Below are positions 49,217 to 58,510 of a DNA stretch of 64,000 nt, piece after piece; the stretch's first letter is position 1, and each line of letters opens with the position of its first letter. The translations under genes and the position numbers were made by a program. This DNA is from Streptomyces ferrugineus (lineage in GTDB: Bacteria; Actinomycetota; Actinomycetes; Streptomycetales; Streptomycetaceae). The notes below the pieces were generated by a model. It was not told the origin of the DNA. It saw nothing but the letters and a program-made list of their open reading frames with translations, and made no database searches. The stretch spans positions 2,790,001 through 2,854,000 of the forward strand of contig NZ_CP063373.1 of NCBI RefSeq assembly GCF_015160855.1, written 5' to 3'.

Positions 49217-49723
49217 TCAGAGAGAGAGGGGACCGATGCGGTACAGGACTTCGGGGTCGTGCGGTCCGTCCGGGAACAGGCCGGCGGGGAAGAGCACCTC
49301 GCGCTCCAGAGCGGCGCCGTGCCGCTCCGCGAAGGAGCCGAACAGCCGCTCGGAAGCGGTGTTGCCGGGCGTGATGGTGGTCTCGACGCCGGTGACGCCG
49401 TACTCGCCGCAGACCCGTGCGACGAGCCCGTCGAGCAGCGCGGCGGCGATGCCGCGGCCGCGGTGGGCGTCGTCCACGGCGACCTGCCAGACGAGCAGGG
49501 TGCGCGGGCGGTCCGGCCGTACGTACCCGGTGACGAAGCCGATCGGCTCTCCGCGCTCGTCGCGGGCGACGGCCGATGTGCCGGCGAAGTCGCGGCACCA
49601 CAGCAGATAGCTGTACGACGAGTTGAGGTCGAGGGCTTCGGAGTCTCTGGCTATCCGCCACAGCGCGGCCCCGTCGGCCACCGCCGGACGGTCGATTTGC
49701 AGGTCTGCTTGTGCGGCAGTCAT
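49217..49723 (-). CDS. ectA: L-2,4-diaminobutyrate N-gamma-acetyltransferase
   Basis: A 168-aa GNAT enzyme. It has LDLNSSYSYLLWCRDFAGTS, the EctA-specific substrate region, and VAVDDAHRGRGIAAALLDGL, the acetyl-CoA loop, then TITPGNTASERLFGSFA. It acetylates diaminobutyrate for ectoine synthesis. First gene of the operon. I take ATG 49723, because an in-frame start 26 codons upstream would add a poorly coding, AT-rich stretch. No clear Shine-Dalgarno sequence precedes 49723. Confidence 0.95.
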   Translation of the reverse strand: MTAAQADLQIDRPAVADGAALWRIARDSEALDLNSSYSYLLWCRDFAGTSAVARDERGEPIGFVTGYVRPDRPRTLLVWQVAVDDAHRGRGIAAALLDGLVARVCGEYGVTGVETTITPGNTASERLFGSFAERHGAALEREVLFPAGLFPDGPHDPEVLYRIGPLSL

Positions 49724-50029
49724 GCGAATTGAATTTACCGAGGGAAAATTGAAATTGCATGGCCGTGTGGGGTTACGCGTGAGGGCCGGATGTGTTATCA
49801 CGCGGGCGTGAAGGACGCTGCCTGGAGCCTGCGATACGCCCCTTTTGCCCCCTTAATACCGTACAAATCGGGCACGATGTGGAACGCGTCACAGCAATGT
49901 AACTCTTACGAGACCCGCCCGAATTGATCCGGTTGATGTTCGCGGAATCTTTGTGTTTAGGTTCGGAGAAAGCGGGCAGAAGAGTATGGGAAGCTGTCCT
50001 CGATAAAGAATTCCAGAATTACCTTGAAT
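49724..50029 (-). promoter_or_regulatory. AT-rich control region of the ectoine operon (306-bp gene-free gap)
   Basis: This gap is markedly richer in A/T than the rest of the window. Near ectA it has the direct repeats AATTTCAATT and AAATTCAATT (reading toward the gene, about 49730-49760). Further out it has two GAATTC palindromes (about 50007 and 50025). It must hold the salt- or heat-responsive promoter of ectABCD. I cannot place -35/-10 boxes firmly. No gene is seen in it. Confidence 0.5.
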
Positions 50030-50563
50030 TCAGGCTCCGGTAACGCCGTCGATGCGCTCTCGCAGAATGTCGGCGTGGCCGTTGTGCCGGGCGTACTCCT
50101 CGATCATATGAATCAACACCCACCGCAGGCTGACCTCGACACCGGCCATCGGCCCGTCCACGATCCGCCCCACCCCTTCCAACGCCCGCCCCGCACAGAC
50201 CTCCCGCCCCCGGGCGACCTCCCGCCGCCACACGTCGAGCGCCTCGCGGATCCCACGCCCGCCCTGGAGCCGGTACCCGCTCCCGTTCCCGGCGCCGTAC
50301 ACGGGGGGCACGTCGAGCCCGCCCACCACCCGCTGGAACCAGTTCCGCTCACACTCCGCGAGATGCTGCACCAGCCCGAGCAGGGTCAGCTCCGACGGCT
50401 CCGCGGAGGCCCGCCGCACCTGCGCGTCGTCCAGTCCCGCGCACTTCAGCTCCAAGGTGGCGCGGTGGAAGTCGAGCCAGCTCTCGACCATGGGGCGCTC
50501 GTCACCGGTCAGGAGGGGGATGGGGCGTCCGTCCGGGAGGGTCTGAGGTGTGTTGGTGGTCAT
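50030..50563 (-). CDS. DinB/DUF664 family protein
   Basis: A 177-aa four-helix protein. The metal-ligand histidines fit the positions [31 protein letters not shown] and the late [20 protein letters not shown], a clear DinB/DUF664 pattern. These proteins bind a divalent metal, and some use mycothiol; the reaction is unknown. ATG 50563. It is transcribed toward the ectoine operon. Confidence 0.85.
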   Translation of the reverse strand: MTTNTPQTLPDGRPIPLLTGDERPMVESWLDFHRATLELKCAGLDDAQVRRASAEPSELTLLGLVQHLAECERNWFQRVVGGLDVPPVYGAGNGSGYRLQGGRGIREALDVWRREVARGREVCAGRALEGVGRIVDGPMAGVEVSLRWVLIHMIEEYARHNGHADILRERIDGVTGA

Positions 50564-50611
50564 AGGGGGAGCGGACCGCCGCGCACCAATAAGCGCCGGG
50601 CGGTTGCATTT

Positions 50612-50703
50612 CAGCCCGTCCGGCGTTTGAGGACGAGGCCGTTCAGGCCGACGGGGGTCAAGGGGGCGGAGCCCCCTGGCGGGGTCGAAGGGGCGGAGCC
50701 CCT
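50612..50703. terminator. Streptomyces intergenic repeat with two stacked terminator hairpins
   Basis: CAGCCCGTCCGGCGTTTGAG, a short sequence repeated widely in Streptomyces intergenic DNA, is followed by AGGGGGC-GGA-GCCCCCT (50661-50677) and AGGGGC-GGA-GCCCCT (50689-50703). It lies between the aminotransferase end and the DinB gene start, so it stops transcription from the aminotransferase gene. Confidence 0.7.
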
Positions 50704-50745
50704 GGGGGATGGGACGGGTAAGGGCGGCGGGGGCGAGAAAAGCCG

Positions 50746-51846
50746 CTACCGCCACCCCGCGTCCACCGCCCCCAACGCCCCCTCCACATCCACACCCAGC
50801 CCCTTGTCCGCCAGCGCCCCGCCCAGCGCCGCCACGCACCCCCGCACGGCCCCCACCGTCGCATCCGCCCCGTAGTGATTGACCCGGATCATCTCCTTGG
50901 CCAGCGCCCCACCCCCGGCAGCCAGCGGCAACGCCGGGTCGGACGCCAGCGCCCGGGCCACCACCTCCGACGCCGTCACCCCCGTCGGCACCCTCAGCGT
51001 CGTAGCGACCGGCGCCGCCTCCCGGGCGTCGTACACATACGGCTCCAGGCCCCCGCCCAGCGCCACCGCACCGGCCCGGGTCGACAGCGCCGCGGCCCGG
51101 TGGCGGGCCATCACCGTCTCCGGCCCGTCCCCCTCGATCCGCTCCACGCACGCCTCCAGCGCCAGCATCTCCAGCTGCGCCGGCGCGTGCGGCAGCGCCG
51201 CGCGCCCGCCGTCGATCCACCGCTCCTTCCAGTCGAGCAGCGACAGATACGACCGCCGCGGCGCCCGCGGATTCCCCGCCATCCGCGCCCACGCCCGCTC
51301 GCTCACCGACACCGCCGACACCCCGGCCGGCCCGCCCATCGCCTTCTGCGCCCCGATCACGCACAGGTCCACACCCCACGCGTCCGGCAGCACCGGCTCG
51401 GCCCCGATCGACGCCACCGCGTCCAGGTAGAACAGCGCCCCGTGCGCCCGCACCACCTCGCCGATCTCCGCGACGGGATTGGTGTTGCCGGTCGCCGCCT
51501 CCGCGTGCACCAGGGAGACGAAGTCGATCCCGGGGTGCTCGGCGAAGGCGTCCCGGATCCGGTCCGCCGTGACCGCCGTGTGGAAGGGGACCGTCAGATC
51601 GATCACCGTCGCGCCGCAGTCCCGCAGCCAGTTCCCGAACGTCTGCCCGTACGGGCCGGTGATCACGTTCAGCGCGGTCGTGCCGGGCCCGGCCGTCCCC
51701 CGGATCGCCCCCTCCAGCGGCAGCAGCGCCTCGCCCTGCATGATCACGACGTCCTGCGCGGTCCCCAGCAACCGCGCCACCCGGTCCTCGATCGCGGCGA
51801 AACGGGCGGCGCTCAGCGGGGCCAGGTCCAGGAAGGGGTGGGTCAC
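50746..51846 (-). CDS. Class V aminotransferase (alanine-glyoxylate/pyridoxamine-pyruvate type)
   Basis: A 366-aa fold-type I PLP enzyme. It has [68 protein letters not shown] and the Schiff-base Lys in [13 protein letters not shown], matching the alanine-glyoxylate/serine-pyruvate group. The GTG 51846 start removes an Arg-rich upstream extension that is not conserved. It is divergent from the amino-acid ABC transporter operon and might share its control. Substrate not proven. Confidence 0.82.
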   Translation of the reverse strand: MTHPFLDLAPLSAARFAAIEDRVARLLGTAQDVVIMQGEALLPLEGAIRGTAGPGTTALNVITGPYGQTFGNWLRDCGATVIDLTVPFHTAVTADRIRDAFAEHPGIDFVSLVHAEAATGNTNPVAEIGEVVRAHGALFYLDAVASIGAEPVLPDAWGVDLCVIGAQKAMGGPAGVSAVSVSERAWARMAGNPRAPRRSYLSLLDWKERWIDGGRAALPHAPAQLEMLALEACVERIEGDGPETVMARHRAAALSTRAGAVALGGGLEPYVYDAREAAPVATTLRVPTGVTASEVVARALASDPALPLAAGGGALAKEMIRVNHYGADATVGAVRGCVAALGGALADKGLGVDVEGALGAVDAGWR

Positions 51847-51952
51847 GACGGGGCTCGCTCTCTTCGCTCTGGGTCGTCGTGACGAGCGTAACCGGGGGCT
51901 CCGAGCCGCTCTCGGCTGCCGACTTCTTAGGTCGAACGCCCCTTGAGCCATC

Positions 51953-51988
51953 GGTTTGGTTTGAGTACCCCAAACCTTTCCTTATAAT
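51953..51988 (+). promoter_or_regulatory. Consensus-like promoter with overlapping inverted repeat
   Basis: TTGAGT (51961-51966) and TATAAT (51983-51988) with 16-bp spacing form an unusually consensus-like vegetative promoter for this GC-rich genome. An inverted repeat GGTTTGG-N10-CCAAACC (51953-51959, 51970-51976) straddles the -35 box, so a repressor bound there would shut off the operon. A GGAGG site precedes the GTG at 52022. Confidence 0.7.
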
Positions 51989-52021
51989 CGGAACCCAAAG
52001 TTCCCTCACAGGAGGCTCCCC

Positions 52022-52867
52022 GTGAAGACGACCCTCGGGCGCCGGACCCGCGTTCTGGCCGCCACCACCGCGACGGCCGGGCTGGTGCTCGTGGCCGGCT
52101 GCTCCTCCGACGGCGACGGCGGCAGCGGCACGAAGACCGCGGCCGGCGGTGTCGAGCTCGTCAAGGCGGGCCAGCTCACCACCTGCACCCACCTGCCCTA
52201 TCCGCCGTTCCAGTCGGAGATCGACGGCAAGGTGCAGGGCTTCGACGTCTCCCTCATCGACCTGGTCGCCGAGGACCTGGGCGTGAAGCAGGTCATCGTC
52301 GACCAGCCCTTCGAGAACTTCAAGACCGGTGGCTCCCTGAACGCCGGCCAGTGCGACCTCGCCGCCGCCGGCATGACCATCACCGAGGAGCGCAAGAAGA
52401 ACGTCGACTTCTCGGACCCGTACTTCGAGGCCACCCAGGCTGTCCTGACCGACAAGAAGAGCGGCATCTCCTCCTTCGCGGACCTCAAGGGCAAGAAGGT
52501 CGGCGCCCAGGCGCAGACGACCGGCGAGGACTACGCCAAGAGCAAGGACCTGGACCCGGTCTCCTTCGAGTCGTCCGACGCCGTCCTCAACGGCCTGCGC
52601 ACCGGCCAGGTCCAGGCGGTCGTCATCGACTACCCGGTCGTCCAGGGCTGGCTGAAGGACAAGGCCAACGCGGACGCCTTCGAGGTCGCCGACAACGTCA
52701 ACACCGGCGAGCAGTACGGCGTCACCGTGAAGAAGGGCAACGACAAGCTCCGCGAGGCCATCAACAAGGCGCTCGCGGACGCGAAGGCCGACGGCACGTA
52801 CAAGAAGGTGTACGAGCGGTGGATCGGCCCGTACGACGAGTCGGCCGCGTCGCCCGCCGCCTCATGA
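52022..52867 (+). CDS. Polar amino-acid ABC transporter substrate-binding lipoprotein
   Basis: A 281-aa family 3 solute-binding protein. Signal with lipobox ending at C27 (VAGC), then [38 protein letters not shown] and [20 protein letters not shown], the standard amino-acid-binding sequence. Probably glutamine, glutamate or another polar amino acid. It heads a three-gene importer operon with overlapping stops and starts. GTG start at 52022. Confidence 0.92.
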   Translation: MKTTLGRRTRVLAATTATAGLVLVAGCSSDGDGGSGTKTAAGGVELVKAGQLTTCTHLPYPPFQSEIDGKVQGFDVSLIDLVAEDLGVKQVIVDQPFENFKTGGSLNAGQCDLAAAGMTITEERKKNVDFSDPYFEATQAVLTDKKSGISSFADLKGKKVGAQAQTTGEDYAKSKDLDPVSFESSDAVLNGLRTGQVQAVVIDYPVVQGWLKDKANADAFEVADNVNTGEQYGVTVKKGNDKLREAINKALADAKADGTYKKVYERWIGPYDESAASPAAS

Positions 52868-53697
52868 CGGACACGGACGCAGCGGTCCAGCCGAAGAAGA
52901 AGGGCCTGACCCGACGGCAGAAGCGCAGCCTGTCGCGTGGCATCCAGTACGTCGTCTTCGTCGCGGCCGTGATCGCCTTCGCGGTCGCGGCCGACTGGGA
53001 CCGGCTGCGGAACCAGTTCGCGCAGAAGGCCATCGCGGAGCAGATGTTCCCCGAGGTCATCACGCTCGCGCTGAAGAACACCGTGCTGTACACCGTGTCC
53101 GGCTTCGTCGTCGGACTGGTCCTCGGCATGGTCATCGCGCTGATGCGGCTGTCGTCGGTGGGGCCGTACCGCTGGCTCGCCGGCGTCTACATCGAGATCT
53201 TCCGCGGGCTGCCCGCCCTGCTGATCTTCATCTTCATCGGCGTGGCCGTACCGCTGGCCTTCCCGGGCACCGAGATCCCGGGCGGCACCTACGGCAAGGT
53301 CGCGCTCGCGCTCGGCCTGGTCGCCGCCGCGTACATGGCCGAGACCATCCGCGCGGGCATCCAGGCGGTGCCCAAGGGACAGATGGAGGCGGCGCGCTCG
53401 CTCGGCTTCTCGCCCGCCCGCGCCATGGTCTCGATCATCATCCCGCAGGCGTTTCGGATCATCCTCCCGCCGCTGACCAACGAACTCGTCCTGCTCTTCA
53501 AGGACTCCTCGCTGGTGCTGTTCCTCGGCGTGACACTGGAGGAGCGCGAACTGTCCAAGTTCGGCCGCGACCTGGCCAGCCAGACCGCCAACTCCACGCC
53601 GATCCTGGTGGCCGGCCTGTGCTACCTGCTGATCACGATCCCGCTCGGCTTCGTCGTACGCCGTATGGAGGCCAAGGCCCAGGAGGCCGTGAAGTGA
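52864..53697 (+). CDS. Amino-acid ABC transporter permease (HisM/GlnP type)
   Basis: A 277-aa inner-membrane permease with a basic cytoplasmic N-terminus of about 25 residues. It has [39 protein letters not shown] and the EAA loop [20 protein letters not shown], typical of polar amino-acid uptake permeases. Only one permease gene is present, so it likely acts as a homodimer. It overlaps the binding-protein gene by ATGA and the ATPase gene by GTGA. Confidence 0.92.
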   Translation: MTDTDAAVQPKKKGLTRRQKRSLSRGIQYVVFVAAVIAFAVAADWDRLRNQFAQKAIAEQMFPEVITLALKNTVLYTVSGFVVGLVLGMVIALMRLSSVGPYRWLAGVYIEIFRGLPALLIFIFIGVAVPLAFPGTEIPGGTYGKVALALGLVAAAYMAETIRAGIQAVPKGQMEAARSLGFSPARAMVSIIIPQAFRIILPPLTNELVLLFKDSSLVLFLGVTLEERELSKFGRDLASQTANSTPILVAGLCYLLITIPLGFVVRRMEAKAQEAVK

Positions 53698-54503
53698 CAG
53701 ACAAGACCCTTGGCTCCCGACCGGAGATCGAAGTACGCGACCTGCACAAGTCCTTCGGCGACAACCAGGTGCTGCGCGGCATCGACCTGGACATCCGGCA
53801 GGGCGAGGTCGTGTGCGTCATCGGCCCGTCCGGCTCCGGCAAGTCGACGCTGCTGCGCTGCGTGAACCTGCTGGAGGAGCCCACCGAGGGCCGGGTCTTC
53901 GTCGGCGGCACCGAGCTCACCGACCCGGACGTCGACATCGACGCCGTACGCCGCCGTATCGGCATGGTCTTCCAGCAGTTCAACCTGTTCCCGCACCTGA
54001 CGGTGACCGAGAACCTCACGCTGCCGCAGCGCCGGGTGCTGGGGCGCGACAAGGCCGCCGCCGCGAAGGTCGCCGCCGAGAACCTGGAGCGCGTCGGCCT
54101 GTCGGACAAGGCGTCGGCCTACCCGGCCTCCCTCTCCGGAGGCCAGCAGCAGCGCGTCGCCATCGCCCGCTCGCTCGCCATGGGCCCCGAGGTGATGCTC
54201 TTCGACGAGCCGACGTCCGCGCTCGACCCCGAGCTGGTGGGCGACGTCCTCGCCGTCATGCGCATGCTCGCCCAGGAGGGCATGACGATGATGGTCGTCA
54301 CGCACGAGATGACCTTCGCGCGCGAGGTCGCCGACCGGGTCGTCTTCATGGACGGCGGAGTGATCGTCGAGGACGGCGCCCCGGCCCAGGTCATCGGCAG
54401 CCCGCGGCACGAACGCACCCGCCACTTCCTCTCCCGCCTCCTCGACCCGGCGATGGCCGAGGTGGAGGAGGAGACCTCCGACCAGGTGGGCAAGGGCGGG
54501 TAG
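53694..54503 (+). CDS. Amino-acid ABC transporter ATP-binding protein (GlnQ type)
   Basis: A 269-aa ATPase. Walker A is [14 protein letters not shown], the Q loop [13 protein letters not shown], the signature [14 protein letters not shown], Walker [13 protein letters not shown] and the switch His VVTHEMTFA. It energises the permease encoded upstream. GTG start at 53694. The C-terminus has a short acidic tail. The amidohydrolase gene begins 20 bp downstream. Confidence 0.95.
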   Translation: MTDKTLGSRPEIEVRDLHKSFGDNQVLRGIDLDIRQGEVVCVIGPSGSGKSTLLRCVNLLEEPTEGRVFVGGTELTDPDVDIDAVRRRIGMVFQQFNLFPHLTVTENLTLPQRRVLGRDKAAAAKVAAENLERVGLSDKASAYPASLSGGQQQRVAIARSLAMGPEVMLFDEPTSALDPELVGDVLAVMRMLAQEGMTMMVVTHEMTFAREVADRVVFMDGGVIVEDGAPAQVIGSPRHERTRHFLSRLLDPAMAEVEEETSDQVGKGG

Positions 54504-54523
54504 CCGGTCATTAGGGTGCGGTC

Positions 54524-55615
54524 ATGAGCGAACGCGCGGTGCTGCACGTGAAGGGCCGGATCCTCGTCGGACCGGACGACGTCCGGGACGAGCTGTGGGT
54601 CGTCGACGGGCGGATCTCCTACGACCGTCCCGTCGGCGCCCGCGACACCCGCACGGCCCAGGGCTGGGCCCTGCCCGGCCTCGTCGACGCGCACTGCCAT
54701 GTCGGCCTCGGCCCACACGGTCCGGTCGACGACGCCACCGCCGAGAAGCAGGCGCTGGCCGACCGTGAGGCCGGCACCCTGCTGATCCGCGACGCCGGTT
54801 CGCCCTCCGACACCCGCTGGGTCGACGACCGCGAGGACCTGCCGAAGATCATCAGGGCCGGCCGGCACATCGCCCGCACCCGCCGCTACATCCGCGGCTA
54901 CGCGCACGAGATCGAACCCGAGGACCTGGTCGCCTACGTCGCCCAGGAGGCCCGGCGCGGCGACGGCTGGGTCAAGCTGGTCGGCGACTGGATCGACCGC
55001 GACCTCGGGGACCTGGCGCCCACCTGGCCGCGAGAGGCGGTCGAGGCGGGCATCGCGGAGGCCCACCGCCTCGGCGCCCGCGTCACCGCGCACTGTTTCG
55101 CCGAGGATTCGTTGCGCGACCTGGTCGAGTCGGGCATCGACTGCATCGAGCACGCCACCGGCCTGACCGAGGACCTGATCCCGCTGTTCGCCGAGCGCGG
55201 GGTGGCCATCGTCCCCACCCTCGTCAACATCGCGACCTTCCCGCAGCTGGCCGACGGCGGCGAGTCCAAGTACCCCCGCTGGTCGGCCCATATGCGCCGG
55301 CTGTACGAACGCCGCTACGACACCGTCCGCTCCGCCTACGACGCCGGCATCCCGGTCTTCGTCGGCACGGACGCCGGCGGCACCCTGCCGCACGGCCTCG
55401 TGGCCGCCGAGGTGGCGGAACTGGTCACCGCCGGCATCCCCGCGACCGAGGCCCTCGCGGCGACGACCTGGGCCGCCCGGTCATGGCTCGGCCGACCCGG
55501 CCTGGAGGAGGGGGCCGCGGCCGACCTCGTGGTGTACGAGGCCGACCCGCGGGCCGACGTACGGGTGCTGGCGGCGCCTCGGCGGGTGGTCGTGAACGGG
55601 CGGGTCGTGAGTTGA
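54524..55615 (+). CDS. Amidohydrolase family protein
   Basis: A 363-aa metal-dependent hydrolase. The metal ligands appear in order: HxH-like DAHCHVGLG, the possible bridging Lys in GWVKLVGDW, His in VTAHCFAED, His in CIEHATGLT, and the catalytic Asp in FVGTDAGGTLPHG. The ending DPRADVRVLAAPRRVVVNGR is the small beta domain of the imidazolonepropionase/prolidase-like group. It may hydrolyse a cyclic amide or peptide taken up by the transporter encoded 20 bp upstream; that link rests on spacing only. Confidence 0.87.
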   Translation: MSERAVLHVKGRILVGPDDVRDELWVVDGRISYDRPVGARDTRTAQGWALPGLVDAHCHVGLGPHGPVDDATAEKQALADREAGTLLIRDAGSPSDTRWVDDREDLPKIIRAGRHIARTRRYIRGYAHEIEPEDLVAYVAQEARRGDGWVKLVGDWIDRDLGDLAPTWPREAVEAGIAEAHRLGARVTAHCFAEDSLRDLVESGIDCIEHATGLTEDLIPLFAERGVAIVPTLVNIATFPQLADGGESKYPRWSAHMRRLYERRYDTVRSAYDAGIPVFVGTDAGGTLPHGLVAAEVAELVTAGIPATEALAATTWAARSWLGRPGLEEGAAADLVVYEADPRADVRVLAAPRRVVVNGRVVS

Positions 55616-55771
55616 CCGTGTGACTGTGGAGAACGTGCGTGCCAGGCGGTTCGAAAACCTGCACGGGAAACACACGTAGGGGTGAACTCCCGTCAGGGTG
55701 CTGACCATGCGTTTGGCGTGCGCGATTCTTGGCGGGTCCCGAGCAAGTCTCCCCCGAGGGGTGTCCCCACC

Positions 55772-56680
55772 TTGAACGGCAACAACTTCCGCCTGCCCGC
55801 ACGCCGTCTCGCCGCCGTCGCGACGGCCACCGCCCTGACCGCCGGTCCCGCGGTCCTGGCCGCCGCGGGCACCGCGCACGCGACCGGTGACGAGGGCCGC
55901 GCGAGCGCCGCCGTGCTGCGCACCGCGCTCGACGTCTCCCTGCTCAACAAGACCGTGAACGTCCCGCTCGCGGTCTCCCTGAACGAGGTGCGGGCGCCGC
56001 GGAGCGCCGAACAGGCCACGCTGACCGCCCAGTTGAACGGAGTCGACGACGGCCGGTCCTTCAGCGTGCTGAACGCCGAGGTCGCCAAGTCGAGGGCCAC
56101 GGTCGAGGACGGCAAGGCCGAGGGCTACACCCACCTCGCCCACGCCAAGGTCCACGTCCCCGGCCTGCCGCTGCTCTCGCTGATCGAGGTCGGCCAGGTC
56201 ACCTCCAAGGCCACCTGCGAGGCCGGCAAGACGCCGACCGCGTCCTCCAACCTGCTCGGCGACGTCACTGTGCTGGGCAAGAAGGTCACGATGACCGCCG
56301 GCGGCACCACGAACGTCGAGGTGCCGGGCGTGGGCGACGTACGCCTTGACTACTCCAGGACGGAGCAGACCTCGCGTACGGCCGCCGCCACCGCCCTGGA
56401 ACTCAAGGTCTCCGTCAACCCGCTGAAGCTGAACGTCGCCGAGGTCGAGGGCACCCTGACCCTGGCGAAGGCGACCTGCGAGACCCCGGCCGCACCCGCA
56501 CAGCAGGCCGACCCGAGCGCCGAGCCGGCGGGCGATGTGCAGCCCCAGGGCGAGGCGGCCGACGACGGCCTCGCCGAGACCGGCGGCAGCTCCATGACGC
56601 CGTACGTCGCGGGCGGCGCGGTCGCCCTGCTGGTCGCGGGCGGCGGCGCGGTGGCGCTGGCGCGTCGGGGCAAGAGCTGA
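55772..56680 (+). CDS. SCO1860-family LAETG-anchored surface protein
   Basis: A protein of about 302 aa with a signal peptide (about 1-37, ending TAHA) and an all-beta mature domain with TALDVSLLNKTVNVPLAVSL. The C-terminus has a sortase signal: DGLAETGGSSMTPY, then a hydrophobic helix and ARRGKS. LAxTG is the class E sortase motif of streptomycetes. The family is named after S. coelicolor SCO1860; its role is unknown. The best start appears to be TTG 55772 with GAGGGG upstream; an in-frame upstream extension from ATG 55709 would bury the signal peptide. Confidence 0.82.
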   Translation: MNGNNFRLPARRLAAVATATALTAGPAVLAAAGTAHATGDEGRASAAVLRTALDVSLLNKTVNVPLAVSLNEVRAPRSAEQATLTAQLNGVDDGRSFSVLNAEVAKSRATVEDGKAEGYTHLAHAKVHVPGLPLLSLIEVGQVTSKATCEAGKTPTASSNLLGDVTVLGKKVTMTAGGTTNVEVPGVGDVRLDYSRTEQTSRTAAATALELKVSVNPLKLNVAEVEGTLTLAKATCETPAAPAQQADPSAEPAGDVQPQGEAADDGLAETGGSSMTPYVAGGAVALLVAGGGAVALARRGKS

Positions 56681-56684
56681 CCGA

Positions 56685-57110
56685 TCAGAGGTCGATCTCG
56701 GCCCAGACCGTCTTGCTCGGGCCCGGCTCGGTGTCGACGCCCCAGCGCGTGGCCAGGGCGTCGACCAGGAGAAGGCCACGGCCGGTGTCGGCGTCGGCGG
56801 CGGGCGTCGAGACACGCGGGAGGCGCTCGCCACGGGCGTCGGCCACCTCGACGCGGACCGTGTCCGGCCCGCAGCTCAGACGCAGGGCGATGTCACGGCC
56901 GGGCACTCGTGCGTGGAGTACGGCGTTGGCGGCCAGCTCGGCGACGATCAGCGCGGCGGTGTCGGAGACATCGGAGCCGTACCGGAATCCCCAGACGTCG
57001 AGTTGCCGCGCGGTGAACCGCCGGGCGAGCCGCGCGCCACGGCGGGTGGCACTGAGGCGCTGGCTGAACACACGTACGGTGACGGGGGATTGGGTGTGGG
57101 GTGCGGTCAT
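56685..57110 (-). CDS. RsbW-like ATP-binding protein (HATPase)
   Basis: A 141-aa single-domain GHKL ATPase. The N box reads LIVAELAANAVLHAR, the G1 box VEVADARGERLPRV, and the G2 box DTGRGLLLVDALATRWG. It resembles anti-sigma kinases of the RsbW/SpoIIAB class, many of which flank XRE-DUF397 regulators in streptomycetes. It is convergent with the SCO1860-family gene (4 bp apart) and divergent from the XRE regulator. Confidence 0.87.
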   Translation of the reverse strand: MTAPHTQSPVTVRVFSQRLSATRRGARLARRFTARQLDVWGFRYGSDVSDTAALIVAELAANAVLHARVPGRDIALRLSCGPDTVRVEVADARGERLPRVSTPAADADTGRGLLLVDALATRWGVDTEPGPSKTVWAEIDL

Positions 57111-57259
57111 GAGGCCAGCGTTCCGTCAGGGTCCGCGGTGCAGCCAGGCACGACGCTGGTACAGGTGCGTTGTACTGGTTTGTTCGATGGACAGGGCTGG
57201 TAACACCCCGTGACCCTGGGCGGGTTGGCGTGATCGGCGGGTACGGGAGGTGGCCAGGC

Positions 57260-58108
57260 GTGGTGGACGGCGAGGACGCGGGAGTCGGAGGCGGGGGCAG
57301 TGAACCAGAAGTGTCGGACAGCCTCAAGACGTTCGGCGCGGTGCACAAGGCGCTGCGGGAGACGGCGGGGCTCACGCAGGAGGAGTACGCCGAGGTCGTC
57401 GGCTACTCGGTGCATGCCGTGGCCAAGCTGGAGCAGGGCAGGCGCTTCCCGCAGCCGAAGTACATCCAGCGGGCGGGTGAGGTGCTGGAGGCACCCAGGG
57501 TGCTGCGGGCGGCGGCACGGAATCTGACGCGGAAGCAGGGGCTGGCGTCGTGGTTCCAGCAGTGGGCGGGGATCGAGGAGGAGGCGATCTCGCTCTACGC
57601 GTACGAGTGCCGGGCGATTCCGGGGTTGTTGCAGCCGGAGCCGTATGTGCGGGCGGTATTCCGCAGCAGCCTGCCGCCGCTGACCGACGACCAGTTGGAG
57701 CGACAGGTAGAGGCGCGGCTGGAGCGACAGCGGCTGCTGACGGGAAAGCAGAACGTGGCGTTCAGTTTCATCATTGAGCAGGCCGTTGTCGAGCGGCGAA
57801 CGGGCGGAGACGACGTCACGCGCGTCTTGATCGACCACCTGCTTCAGTGCGGCGAGCTTCGCAACATTCAGCTCCAGATCATGCCTTTGCGGCAGCCGGA
57901 TCATGCGGGTCTCGACGGCTCCATGTACCTCGCTGAGACTCCGGACCACCAGTGGTTCGGCTACTTCGAGGGTCAGCAGGGAAGCGCCCTGATCAGCGAC
58001 CCAAAAGACACCAGCGCCCTGCTTCAGCGCTATGGCAAGATGCGCTCGCAGGCTCTCAGCCACGAGGCAACCGTGAGCCTGCTGAAGCAGATGCGAGGAG
58101 CGCTATGA
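57260..58108 (+). CDS. XRE-type regulator with DUF5753 domain
   Basis: A 282-aa protein. The helix-turn-helix (about 18-75) reads LKTFGAVHKALRETAGLTQE and VVGYSVHAVAKLEQGRRFPQ. The DUF5753 ligand-like domain (about 105-275) has LYAYECRAIPGLLQPEPYV, VAFSFIIEQAVV and DGSMYLAETPDHQWFGYFEG. Start chosen at GTG 57260 because GGGAGG precedes it. It overlaps the first DUF397 gene by ATGA; such pairs act as linked regulator/antagonist modules in Streptomyces development and antibiotic control. Confidence 0.9.
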   Translation: MVDGEDAGVGGGGSEPEVSDSLKTFGAVHKALRETAGLTQEEYAEVVGYSVHAVAKLEQGRRFPQPKYIQRAGEVLEAPRVLRAAARNLTRKQGLASWFQQWAGIEEEAISLYAYECRAIPGLLQPEPYVRAVFRSSLPPLTDDQLERQVEARLERQRLLTGKQNVAFSFIIEQAVVERRTGGDDVTRVLIDHLLQCGELRNIQLQIMPLRQPDHAGLDGSMYLAETPDHQWFGYFEGQQGSALISDPKDTSALLQRYGKMRSQALSHEATVSLLKQMRGAL

Positions 58109-58284
58109 GCACCACCGAGTTGGCGTGGTTCAAAAGCAGCTACAGCGGCACACAGGGAGACAACTGCGTCGAAGTCGCGATGGCCGGCTCCGTCCACGTG
58201 CGTGACTCGAAGCAGCAGGAAGGCGGACAGATCGCCCTCTCTCCCACCGCTTGGGCAGCCTTCATCGACTACGCGGCGGCCTGA
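58105..58284 (+). CDS. DUF397 small protein (first copy)
   Basis: A 59-aa protein with the full DUF397 pattern: AWFKSSYSG, GDNCVEVA, HVRDSKQQEGG and LSPTAWAAFIDY. DUF397 proteins commonly bind or modulate the XRE regulator encoded just upstream, which overlaps this gene by ATGA. Cytoplasmic. Confidence 0.93.
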   Translation: MSTTELAWFKSSYSGTQGDNCVEVAMAGSVHVRDSKQQEGGQIALSPTAWAAFIDYAAA

Positions 58285-58303
58285 AACAGAGCCGAGGAGC
58301 GCC

Positions 58304-58510
58304 ATGAGTACTACCGAACTGGACTGGTTCAAGAGCAGCTACAGCGGCAGTGAGGGCGACAACTGCATCGAAGTCGCCGTGGACCAAGCCATCCACGTGC
58401 GCGACTCGAAGCAGCCGGCAGGGGGACAGCTCGCCCTGTCCCCCACCACCTGGTCGGCGTTCGTCGCCTACGCGGCCGACGCCCGCGCCATCGCCCGGTC
58501 CAGCGCCTGA
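58304..58510 (+). CDS. DUF397 small protein (second copy)
   Basis: A 68-aa paralogue of the previous protein, starting 19 bp after its stop with GAGGAG upstream: LDWFKSSYSG, GDNCIEVA, HVRDSKQPAGG, LSPTTWSAFVAY. The two copies are about 70 percent alike, a tandem duplication. Its last 43 bp overlap the 3' end of the convergent cobC gene. Confidence 0.9.
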   Translation: MSTTELDWFKSSYSGSEGDNCIEVAVDQAIHVRDSKQPAGGQLALSPTTWSAFVAYAADARAIARSSA

